Shown in pieces: positions 1 to 11,184 of a DNA stretch of 64,000 bases (positions are counted from its first letter, which is position 1; each line of letters begins with the position of its first letter). The stretch spans positions 31,800 through 95,799 of the forward strand of contig MU405355.1 of assembly GCA_022836615.1 (NCBI GenBank). The letters are read 5' to 3'. The translations under genes and the position numbers were made by a program. The DNA is from Annulohypoxylon bovei var. microspora. Its lineage: Eukaryota; Ascomycota; Sordariomycetes; Xylariales; Hypoxylaceae. Under the pieces are notes generated by a model that did no database searches, was not told where the DNA came from, and saw only the letters and a list, made by a program, of their open reading frames with translations.

Positions 1-118
1 GCACCTCTGAATGTGGTATTTATGCCGAGAAAGGGAAACCAGGGGAAGTGCCACCACCTATGACGGCCATGTATAATCACCTTAGTCACCAAAATTGACC
101 TCCCCTATTCCCACTCCC

Positions 119-3100
119 CTACGCGAATTTAACCTCGTTGAATAGTCCCGCCCGAACCTGTACCAAACTTGCCAACTCTAATACGAACTGCTGGTAGACG
201 ATAACGTTGGTGAGAATGTGCGAGACCGAAGCCGTCTTGACTTCAGCTGGTGTTTCGGGAGGCGTCGGGACGATAGATGGGTCTACAATTTCGCTTTCGT
301 CATGATCCTGCTCTTCTGCAATATCTACCTTCCCTTCGTCATCGTTGCTCTCTTCCTCTCCGATACCTGCCGGGTTATTGACCTTCTTCCGATCAAAGTC
401 TAACGGGATCGGTTCAATCTTCGGTGTTGGCAAAGTGATTTGTCGAGCAAGTATTCCTTGATCTACTGCTGCAAATGCGGCGGCTTGGCTAGCTACTGGG
501 TTATCAATATCGGAATGGTGACTCCCGGGTGAAAATGACCGCGATAACCCGCTCTTGGTTGGGCTTTCATAATTCAAAGGAAATTCCTTCGGCGGAGCAG
601 GCGTTGATTTGGGAGTAGGTGATGTAAAACCGTATCCCGCCGATGTTCCTGATCCTGTACTCGACCCTCGGAGTGAATCCTTCCGCCCACGCGGACTGCC
701 TGACCGGCTTGGAGTCCCAAGCTCGGACAGTATCCTCTGTGCGAAACCCTCAAGCGCGCTAGGCCGCGCTGGCGATTCTCCACGAGAACCGTCTTGGCTT
801 GCTTGGTCAGTCGCGACCGAACTTGGCCGATGGGGTTGTGGATTTATCACAACCGCATCAGCTGTTTGGAATGCTTCCCGGCGTTGTTGCATAAGTTCGT
901 CAAATCTAGGGACCGAGCTCCGGAAGTAATCAACCTGGTCAGCAAGAGATTCCAAAACGGTCAGCATACGAGGCAGGGTTGATGCCTTCCATATTGGTCG
1001 GCGACGACATTTCATAATCGCCGCTAACTTTTCAAATTCCGCAAATAATGGAGATTCAGGGTCCGGAGGTGGAGAGACAGGCTCATCTGCGTCATCGTAT
1101 GAATATTTCTTGGGGTGACGCAGAAACCATCCTTCTACGGATATGTACCCGCACACTGATAAGTCAATGATAGTCTCTGTAGCCGACAGGTTCATCTCCA
1201 CAGGATTAATGAAGAATGTCTCGAAGATATCTAGGATACTGTTCAACAGAGGATCTTCCACACTTAGTGTGTGTGGTGGGACATCTCGAGGTGCTCCAGG
1301 TAGACTATCGGGAATCGCCGGTAGCTTGTGATTATTTGTTGACAGTTTCGGCGCCACAAGCTTGAGAGAACACGGGTGACCTTCCACGCGCGTCATGCTA
1401 TCTTTTAAGATATTGTCGTACATGTCGTCAAAATTGTCTTGTCCGCCAACAGTCCCAGCCAAAGTAGTGAGAAATTCAACTTCTTGTTGGTGAGCACCTG
1501 CAGTCCTACGTGAAATATTCATGTCAATCCTTTCAGTACGGAGAAGGGTTGTGGTCGCATATCGGTGATGCCGCTTAAGGATCGCCGCCACAAGCTGAAG
1601 CGTCACGCAGACAGTCTGCTGGTTCCGAGATTTAAGGCATGAACGGATTAAATCGACTAGATTAAAGAGCAAGGGCGTATAACTGGTTTCAACTTTAGTA
1701 GCCATCATAGTCGCTAGGTCCATAGACTTTCGCTTGCGCGCGGCGCTGACAGACGGCTCGGCCTCAGATAGAGCCGAAGAGTGTGTATCGGGGAGAGCTA
1801 GAAGGTAATGGAGAATGAGATTAATCATGTCAGGGTGGTCCAAAGTTTCCAATATGCGTCGTAGGTAAGTTAAGACAGCCACTGACGAGCCTCCATCGAC
1901 ATCGGAAGATTCTAAAAGGGAGGGGTATCTTTTGAGAGTTAGCTTTCAGACTTTCATGATCTTACAGTGTTAGGCTCAGTACTCACAATAATTGCTGCAA
2001 GAAAATGACCTGAAAGTGCTCGAGCAAAGTTGACTTGACTTCCACTGATCTACAATGGTTAAGAACATCCTGCCAGAACAGCATGTGGGATAGAAATGTC
2101 TCCAAATGTAGTTGAAAGTCCGGGCTGCAAGAACTAACAATCTCAAAAGTCGACGTCGGGTGCTGATAATCAGACAAGGCGAGAATTGGAGGTAGATTTT
2201 CTGGTGGGTGGTCGATAACAAGCTTTCGACTGAGCTGGCTATACAAGGCGCCGAGTCCAGTAGCCATCAGAGTCGAAAGATCGCTTTCCACAATCCATTG
2301 TTCGAGAGCGACAGAAGAGGAGGCGGCCTCGATGATATACAGCAAACCAGTCCGGGCAAAGTCACCGATTTTCCCCTCACTATGTATATAGTCCATCAAT
2401 AGATAGAAAAGAGGGAAGTCTTGCTTCTGAGTTCTTCCAGCAAACTTCTCCCTTTGGTCTTTGGTCTTCTCTTCGTTTCCATGGCTCTCGGGATGGGATT
2501 TGAACCAGGTAGAGAGAATGTGTGGCTCAAGTCGAATCTTGGTAGTGATATTGAATGCTAACTCGACAACCTTGACTTCGGTATCGGGTCCTAGTCGAAT
2601 ACTGTTTGCTCCGGTGATACGAACAAGAAGATTAGTCAAGCTCGCCGAGAACGCGTCACTCTCCACGAAAGCTTCCTCCTCGCTCTCGATAAGTGTAGCA
2701 TAAAATAGAACGGCTTCCTTGATGATCCACTCGTTATATGATGTTGTGGCTATCTTGGCGATTGGGACATAGATCTGTTTCGTGGAACAGAAGGATATAC
2801 ACGGATGAGGTAAGGGTCGTCGAGACTCATCAGTGAGGATATTGGTGAGCCCCTGAAGGCGGATTTCGATGTTTTCGGCAGCATCTTCGTCTCGAGCAAG
2901 ATTTGAACAGTTTCGCCATATATGCTAGTTGATTCGATTAGTTTAAAACATGTCAAAGATAGAAGTAATAGTCAGACTCACCAATAGTTGGCCATATTCT
3001 TTCTCGAAGCGTTGCCGGCGTCTTATAGGATCTCGTGCAGCATCCTTGCTGGAGCTTCCCGAAGACAGCCGGGTGTTAGCTATGAGGCGCGACCACTACA

Positions 3101-3175
3101 AACAGCTACGATTAGTATTCTAGACCGCTAAATAGAAGAGTATTCTTGGGGAAGCTTGGAACTAACAAAGTCCAT
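119..3175 (-). CDS. FHIP/RAI16-like protein (FTS-Hook-FHIP dynein adaptor subunit)
   Basis: Four exons on the minus strand read continuously: 3167-3175, 2982-3095, 1987-2924 and 119-1928, giving 956 residues. The 9-nt first exon encodes only MDF. It splices to WSRLIANTR, so the N-terminus is the characteristic FHIP start MDFWSRL. The phase forces the acceptor at 1929/1930, which restores QQLLYPSLLESSDVDGG across the last junction. The N-terminal two thirds is helical and conserved. The C-terminal ~250 residues are Ser/Pro-rich and acidic, probably disordered. The FHIP family (FhipA in Aspergillus) bridges Hook adaptors to early endosomes for dynein transport; this role is assigned from the family, not shown here. 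No membrane segment is visible. The next gene, at 4480, points the other way, so the 1.3-kb spacer is a shared 5' region. Confidence 0.88.
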
Positions 3176-4479
3176 GGCGTCTGGAGAGACATTATCTTCA
3201 AATGTTTATTAGGAGAAATTACAAGTATCAAGTACAACGTTAGAAGTATTAACCACTTGAACTTTAAGTTTCTTGATCTCCAGTCGCGCCTGCATTAACG
3301 ACCCTCTAAATCCGAGGCCTGAGATGTTTCTTGATGATTAGGCGTCCGGGGTATCCTTGTATCTAGATTGTAACATTAGGTAATCGTGTGACAGGCCACA
3401 AGGTGAGGCTAGTGTCTGTGGCTCAAACTTGGCTAACTTGGGTCCACCACCCTTTACCGAAATCGTCATTGGAGTGGATCCGGGATGATCTGCTTCCTTA
3501 ACAAGCCACCGTTGACACCGTTGAGGCTGAGGTTATGACCCGGCCCCCATTCTATTTGGGGCTGGTCCTTTTTTTCACCGACGTTATCATTTTCCACCGA
3601 GTCCCGCAAGATCTTGTCTCAAGTTTCCGAATCCACCATCCGTGTCAATCCGAATCACTACCAATTCATTCCAATATCAAGGCCTCTTATCTTTTCATTT
3701 CCATAATGCACAGTCTACTAATAGGAACTCTTCTTCATCGGCGGCTAACTGCAGTATGCATATGCATGGAACCTTGAACTCTTAAGAAACGATAGGAGAT
3801 TCGGACCCGGAAAGATTGCTGGAATAGCTAAAGTAGCAGAGGCTAAGCATCTAGGTAAAGCTCTAGGCTCTCAAGCAAGTCGCAATGAGATGTCCTCCCG
3901 ATGCTTTGCAGGGACCATTCACATGGCAAACATGCAAGGTTACCTGCATAAGTCTACATCTTTATTCTACATGAAGCTTGTGGTTCGTCTGCTGTTTTAC
4001 CGGACTGATCCCCTATGGACTACTGTTATGAATCCTTGATGGAATGATTGGGGCTGAGTGATTATCGCCTGACGAATCATCGCTCAAAGCAGCCATCTTT
4101 CATGATCGGTATTCTGTAAACGGCAAGGCATACCCGCTGAGAAACACACCAGCTTCGATAGCTTCCATTGGACTGGATCATCTCGGGATGGACGTTGTAG
4201 GTTATTGGTGATGGGCTGATTCTGCTGTAACCTGTAACACACATTTAACAAAAATACGATGGCCTCTCACCATTTCCCCTTTGTCTGTCCGACTCTCGAG
4301 TCTAAGTTCTCGATCTGCTTTCTTACGTTTTGTGCTTCGTGCTTCGTGTCCCGATTCATAGTCTCCAAGAGCTCCCGCGCTACTGCCAATCGATGAGATC
4401 ACCTATTGGCCTCTCGGTAGCATTCCTGGCTATCCAACATACACCTACATGCAAGATATAGGTGTGGTAGTGAGTCACC
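3176..4479. other. Divergent intergenic region, no gene seen
   Basis: This 1.3-kb spacer separates the start codons of the FHIP-like and lipase-like genes and must hold both 5' regions. Short open frames occur in it but lack family motifs or splice support. No repeat or RNA gene was recognised. Confidence 0.6.
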
Positions 4480-6492
4480 ATGGGGTTTTTCGGTCGATCC
4501 AAGAAGAAACCATCGCCAGATGGCCCGCCATTCAAGATCGACCAGTTTGAGTCGTCCGCTCCAACACGATCACAAGTACCACCACCGCAATGGCATCCTC
4601 ACGATCGACCATATCAAACTCCCGCTCCCGGCCAACCTGCTGGTTTTCTCCCACCACCGCCGCTGCCGGCACCACCTGGCTGGAACATCGCTCTGCCTCC
4701 TGGATCCGTTCCACCTCCTCAGTACCATGATCAACGACTATACCCGCCTATTGTCGTAAATCAACATTACTATCTAGGTCCACCGGCTCCTCCTCCACCA
4801 CCGTATCCTCATAGCAACGGGGCTTGTGCCGTGAGCAGACTCAAGCTTGGCTCGGCCGTGAACATAGCAAGTGAAATGATACCAGGAAATCTTGGCCACC
4901 AAATATTCAATGATGGCCTTCCGAGATGGCATGCTTGCGGCACACAACTACTTAACCAGAGTGCCGCAATGTATGACCAAATATGTAGCAGCTTCAATGA
5001 TGTAATGACATTAATCGACCGGGATAAGTATATCGGGAACGAGAATGACTTGTTCATGTATCAGTCCAATCCCATACCACCTCCCCCCAGTGAGCCATCA
5101 CAACAAATCGTCCTACATAAAGAGTCCTCGAAGAAGAGCCACAAGAAGGAAGCATCAAAGGAAACCTCGAAAGCGCAAACGAGCGCATTAGCTTCATCGC
5201 TTGCTTCACGGGGTTACTTCGCCAAGGTAGAATTATATGCGAACTCGAAGCTACCCCCAAATCTACCTCCCCTTCGTTTGTATGTAGTCGCGTATAACCT
5301 CTAAATTCACAGCACTGATACTCGCTAGATACATCCCAACCTACCCCCTCATTTGTCTCGCAGCGAAGTACTCCGAAAGGGTATATGAGAATCCGCGAGG
5401 TGCAGAACGAGATGCCCATGTTGATGCCGATTGGAGAACTGGGACTAAAGCCATGCGCATCAAGTCTGTTCCTATGGATCACATGGACACGATAGTCTTC
5501 GCTGTTCGCGGAACAGCGACGTTCATGGACTGGTCGGTGAACCTAAACACAGCACCAACAGCGCCTACCGGCTTCCTAGTGAGTATAAACATGCCTAGGG
5601 TTTTTGACCCAGTACATCTAACGAAGTTTAGGACGACCCCAACAATTTTTGCCACGCAGGATTTCTATCGGTAGCACGAAAGATGATATCACCGGTAGCA
5701 GCCAGACTTCGCCATCTTTTAGAAGAAGATCCTCGACGATGTTCATATTCACTTCTCATCACCGGCCACTCAGCTGGCGGTGCTGTCGCGTCGCTTCTCT
5801 ATGCTCATATGCTATCCACATCCAAAGCTGCGTCCTCGGAACTCAACATTCTAACGGGTTGCTTTAAGAGAGTGCACTGTATCACATTTGGGACGCCCCC
5901 CGTCTCTCTCTACCCTCTGCGGAAACCTTCCAGTTCCGAGTTCAAGAAGTTTATATTCTTGACATTCATCAACGAAGGGGACCCGGTCGCAAGAGCTGAC
6001 AAGGCTTATGTGAAAAGTCTTCTTGAACTCTTCGCTGCTCCAGCACCGACAGAAGAATCCAAGGGGTCAAGCAAACATCTTCCACCTCCGAAAAGCTCAT
6101 CTTCAAAACATAGCAAGCGTCATGGCAATAACTCCAGTGCATCTCTTACATCCAAGGCATCGAAGACATCTGTGAAGTCCAGTCGCTCTTCGTCTCATTC
6201 ATCTTCAAAGTCGAGCAAATCAAAACCTACGGGTCCGATATGGAAAGTCCCTCCGAGCACCCTAAGCAATGCCGGTCAAATCGTCGTTCTAAGATCGGGC
6301 GACTCAAACTCAAAACCCAAACGAGCGAAAACCGTCGAGGAAAGACTAGGCGAGGGGGTCATTGCCCAGGTAGCTACCGATGAACAGCTACGGGGTCTTA
6401 TTTGGGGCGATCCCGTCTGCCATGTTATGAAGTTGTATATTGGCCGAGTCGAGCGACTTGCGGTTGAGGCCGTCACCGCGAGAGGACATTAG
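4480..6492 (+). CDS. Lipase class 3 (alpha/beta hydrolase) domain protein, intracellular
   Basis: Three exons, 4480-5279, 5329-5578 and 5632-6492, give 636 residues. The junctions restore LRLYIPTYPL and GFLDDPNNFCHAGFL, both typical of fungal lipase_3 proteins. The first ~115 residues are Pro-rich (a WW/SH3-ligand-like tail) and there is no signal peptide, so a cytosolic or membrane-peripheral enzyme is inferred. The nucleophile motif GHSAGG lies near residue 396. A candidate Asp is in the first GDPV motif, and a candidate His in GDPVCHVM near the C-terminus. Between them sits an insertion of roughly 60 residues (about 6055-6235) made almost wholly of Ser, Lys and Thr. The fold is clear, but the substrate (acylglycerol or phospholipid) cannot be told from sequence. 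Confidence 0.85.
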
Positions 6493-7095
6493 AATTCTAT
6501 GAGGAAGCATGGATATATCACGCCAACTTTTGCATTTGGATATAGGAAAACTCAATCTGATACGACGTTATGATGGACCACGATTTTTTTTTTACAATTG
6601 CTTCGGCGTTGGGGCACGATACCACATTGGAGGGAATTTTGATTCTCGGTAGAAGCGGAGAGGGGCCATTTCAATATTGGGTTGATTCCAATCACGCTAC
6701 ACAGATCAGGCAATATTCAACGTACAGCACTCTGGGAGCGCTAAGGCTATTTGAAAACATGATGGCGGTTGGGCGATTAAGGAAGCTACTTGAACTACGC
6801 CACTCACGGAGAAACTGGATGTTATCGGCATTAGAATGGAAGTGTGACGACTGAATATGGGATCAAGACGAAGTCTATTTGACATGGTGAAATATCATTT
6901 GAAAGGGACAAGGATTGGATTCACAAGGGACAAGATATAAGAGTTAAGGAGCGACTGAAGTTGGATTTACTAAATCATGGAAAGCAGGCTAGACAATACA
7001 ATTTGGCACTCTCTCCAACATTACAGCCCCACATATCTCATTTCCCCTAATGCTATGCACCGATTATGCAGGTCGTATTGGAACGAGGCTGGCAT
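6493..7095. other. Convergent 3' intergenic region
   Basis: The lipase-like gene and the hydrophobin converge here, so the region should hold both 3' untranslated ends. A 94-codon open frame at 6570-6854 has no recognisable motif, overlaps the expected 3' UTR and is not called. Confidence 0.5.
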
Positions 7096-7635
7096 TTACA
7101 ACACGCTGCCAAGGGCAACGCAAGGGAGACCGAGGTTGACAAGGCCCTCCTGTCCAAGGTATTAGTATATGTGTGATGGTGGAAGTAGTTCGGGGATTGA
7201 TAGCTTACCTGGTCCATACCGGAGTGCTGGCAGCAAGCGGGGGTCTGCTTGCACTGGCTGTTGAGCAAGTCGGAAAGACCAATGACTGTATACGTTGTTA
7301 GCGGTTGGAGAGTATAGGATAAGATGCATTGTAGGAGACTTACCAGCAGCAACGTTCAACTTGGAGCAGCCTTCGAAAAGACCGAGCTCACCGTTCTCAA
7401 GACCACCCTCGAGGAGACCGGCAAGGAGACCGCTGGCCTCGTTGATGGAGTCGCCAGACTGGTCGACCTTGTCACAGCAGCTTAGGTCGAGGTCGTTTCC
7501 ACAGCTGTCTCCGGCCTGACCGACAGTCACATCACCGGGAACGGGAGGAATGCGGCTAGGGGTCAAGCCGCCGAGCTGAGGGGCGGCGAGAGCGCCGAGG
7601 GCGAAGGTGAGAGCGGTGACGATGGTGAACTGCAT
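7096..7635 (-). CDS. Class I-type hydrophobin
   Basis: Three exons (7344-7635, 7209-7285, 7096-7149) give a 140-residue secreted protein. It has a signal peptide (MQFTIVTALTFALGALAA, then PQLGG). The mature part has the eight-cysteine pattern: C, then a CC pair, then C (SCCDKV and EGCSKL), followed by C, CC and C (SQCKQ, ACCQH, PCVAL). The long loop between the third and fourth cysteines and the overall length fit class I rather than class II. Hydrophobins self-assemble into amphipathic films on aerial hyphae and spores; that role comes from the family. The final exon encodes only 17 residues but carries the eighth cysteine, so the short introns matter for a correct model. A TATATAA sequence lies at 7811-7817. 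Confidence 0.93.
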
Positions 7636-7810
7636 TTTGAATAGTTGGTTGGTTTTAAAACGAATAATAAACGAGTGAATTGTTTGCTAAAGCGAGCGTT
7701 GGATGAGATGATGTAAACGAGTGTGTGTTGTGAGAGAGTGCTCAGGTTTTTTTGTGGTTTTAGTGCTGATGATGGAGAAAGAGAATTGATTGAGAGGTCG
7801 TCGACCAGAC

Positions 7811-7817
7811 TTATATA
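7811..7817 (-). promoter_or_regulatory. Putative TATA box of the hydrophobin gene
   Basis: TATATAA on the minus strand, about 180 bp upstream of the hydrophobin ATG. Position and sequence fit a core promoter of a strongly expressed gene; the transcription start has not been shown. Confidence 0.45.
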
Positions 7818-10800
7818 TCGAAAATCAGTCGACGTGTTCCCTATATTCCGGGCTCTTTTCTTTTCTGTCCTGAGACGCCGTCGTGCAGTTAAACGCCAAT
7901 AGTCGTCATTCTTTCACCCTATAGAGGAATGGTCTCCTATGATGATCGGCGAGTATTCGACGCCCTTGAGAATGGCTTGTCTTATACCGACAGCGCTACT
8001 GCGCGCCACTTGGGAGATTGCCCACCGCTTCCCCCAACACGAGCCTGTCTCGCGCAGCAAATTTTCAACTATTGCCATGAGCCTCAAGAGTCCTCGGCGG
8101 TCAATGAACTGCAATTGAAAGTCAGCCCGATGTCAAATGAGGAGTGGTGGAAATTGGAAGTGCCCGCTTCCGAGGACATGGCCGCGGTATTTTCTTGCAC
8201 GCTATTGCGGACTCGAACATCTTAGATTGATTTGAAGTCCGGTCCCATTATGTGTATGTTAACAGTAGTTCAAGCCGGATCTCAAGTTGCTTCCAAGCAT
8301 TTTGCTTAGTCTTGGCATCTCTACTGTTGGTCCTCGGTGACCAATAGGCAATTTCCCCTGAGATCCAAGATCTGAATTAGTTGTTGTTGCACAACGCGTG
8401 CGGCACGCGGCCTAGCAGCTATCACGCGAGTCCCTTTAGTAAGGTGAGATTCACGAGGGATAAAAGCGATAGCCCTTCTATTCTTCTATTTCATCCCTCT
8501 GAACCCAAATTCCTGTTCTTTATGAACAATCATTCTCCCCCCATTCTCTCCCTATCTACCTCAATTAGCAACCCGATGAATAGGTACATTTCAATCACGA
8601 TTCCGAACCCACCTGAACGACTCCATCTCATAACACAGGCCTACAGAACTAGCATATTATTGCACTGCAGAGCCTGTGTAAACGGTAGCTTCCGAGTTGC
8701 CCCGAATCTACGAGGTTTACGCCAGCCTTCCGAGACCAGCCAAGCAGAGACTCGGCCGTTACCCAGGTAGCGTGCCACCCTGGGCGAAATCGCATCAAAA
8801 GATTTAGAAGAGTAGGCAATATTGGTTCGATCGCATACTATTGAAGAGTCCTTGTTTATTAGTGTATTGAGTAGCCTCTGGAATCTTTTATTCAACTCCT
8901 ACCTAGTTGAAGTTTCCGTCGGTTAAGATATGGTCCGGACACAGAATTTCTTACTAGAGACGAGGTAACGTAAAACCACGTCCCGCTGACTGATCGCCTA
9001 GCCGCTCCCCTAGGTCAGTCTTACCATCGTGAGATGCATCTTCCCCTCCATAACCCAACATAATCTGCCACTGCAGTGATTGTCTGCAATAAATGACACC
9101 CCGCAATGGTGAAGTGCCGGCTCCCGCCTTTTAGACATCCTAATATCCTAACCTGTGCCTTGGTAGGCACGCAGCCGCGGCTATGCATACGCCATTAAGT
9201 AGATGGCCGTGCCTAAGCGGCTCATAGATGATGACATCTATTTCACACTGAGGCTAGTTTGCCGATCTCCAAACCACATGGCATGTCGCGCCTCACAGCC
9301 GCCATGCTTCAAGCACGAGGCACTGCGGCTAGAAAGCTTTCCGCAGGGCACAATCTCACAGAACAGATGTTAAACCGCCCGAGTAAAAAGTAATTCTATA
9401 GTGTGCGAACTGATACGTAACACTAAAGTCTGTGTCAAAGTCGTACTACCTAGTAGGTCGTATCTTGAGCACCATCACTCAAGTCTCCTCATCCGTCATA
9501 TGATGTCTCACCCCCTACAAAAATTCCATCTGCTATCAATTATACCTAGGTGTGAGAGAGACAATTTGAGGCGAATTGATCGCTTCTTGGATCAACCTTG
9601 ATATTTAGTTAGGTAGTTGTGACCAATCCAAAAAACATCATATCAACTAACACAAAACCTGATCCCAGGGTCTCGGCCCATTAGAAGGTGTTGACCCGCA
9701 ACTATACCCGCGAGTTAGTCTTATGTATCCAACCAGATACGAACAAGTATTAGGCTCCGGGTATAGAGACTAATTTACGGATCGGATCGGAGTATTCTAT
9801 GTCTGAAGGGTAAATCTACGGTAGACGACATCCGTTCCTCCCGTGACCTTGAATTTGTATCAGTATCCTTCATTACGAATTCTCGCATAAACACAAGTAA
9901 TTTCTCACCGGATTCATATATGTCTAAAATAAAAAACTATAATTTATATAATCTTCGAAAGGAATATATAAATTCAACGTCTTATTGAACACTCCAATAC
10001 TGTATTATTCGTAGCATATGTCCCCACTCAGGCAATTTGATAGCCCACCATGTATCACGGTTCCCGTACCCCGTCGGACGGCATCGGGAACCTGCATATT
10101 CAGCAGCTGCAAGGCACTTAAAATTACGACCAAAGTAGCTATCCATCTGCTTTCGGGTCAGCCTATCGAAGGAAATGTGTAACGGTAGGTATTTTTGGTA
10201 TGACTCATAGCAATGATGATATTCTTCCAAACAACATCATACCTACAGTTATCGCAATTAAGCTGAACTTCGAGTACAGTAACTCTGCGTAAGCTTGGTA
10301 GTGCAAAGGATTTTTGCATTTTTCTCGGCTCCAAGTCCTATGTCGAAAGCAACAGTAGGTAGGTAGGTATATGCCAGGGGTTAGTATATGACTTCATGTT
10401 GTGTTAAGTAAGACTCTGTCCTTGGTACTGGAAGCGAGGTCGTTTGCTGATAGAGGCAGGGGAACTGGATCGATGGACCCAGACGATCTCAAGCAAACCA
10501 TTTTGGTATGAACCAATCAAGGCCGAGCCGTTCGTTTGCTGGTATTAATTGCAATATTGCGTATAGCCCCATGGGCGACTTAAAAGTAGGTAGTCAACCG
10601 TTAAAATCGACAACTAGCTGAGCCGCGTTACACACTGCAAGTGAATCTCAAGTATAGTCCCCCCGGTACTGGGGAACAACGAATAACCCTGTGTCTTTTA
10701 TCAGGAAACGTGCGTATGAGACACAGGGTTGATGAAAATCGACCAATGGTCTAATGAGAACGACATCACGGCCTTGGTGTTTGGAAGATTCTGTCTTAGA

Positions 10801-11184
10801 ATCATGATTACTTTTGCTTAATTTTTTGAGCTTTGCGTTACTATAGCTAACAGCTACCCACTCTACCTAACTTGAAATTATCTGCAAGTTCAGACAGTCA
10901 TTCTATGAATCTCCCAATTCCATCGGGATGCCGCATGGATCTAAGGTCGTCCAGGCGTATACGGGCATAGACCCACACAACCTTCCTTGGGATGGTATAT
11001 TTCATGCTGTCATAATATGTCAATAGTGATATGTATTTGCAAACGAAGTTATGTAGTATGAAATAGAAGGATATGGAGGTCTGTATATAAAGAGTGGAAA
11101 CGAGAAGTTTCCAAATCCTTTTTCTCGACAACATTTGCCTACCTACCTGAGGCATACACACTCGTTTATTCCCAATACCTTGAC
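7818..11184. other. Long intergenic region without a supportable gene
   Basis: About 3.4 kb with only short unsupported open frames (for example 7929-8225 and 8381-8770, neither with a known motif or codon pattern). The tetranucleotide TAGG/CCTA recurs, for example near 10357-10372. No tRNA, LTR or inverted-repeat element was found by eye. Confidence 0.5.

Noticed and set aside
6570..6854. 94-codon open frame after the lipase gene
   Set aside because: No motif, lies in the expected 3' UTR, no splice or promoter support.
7929..8225. 98-codon open frame upstream of the hydrophobin
   Set aside because: No recognisable domain; probably in the hydrophobin upstream region.
10357..10372. Telomere-like repeat
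   Set aside because: The unit is TAGG, not TTAGGG, and the tract is internal and short.
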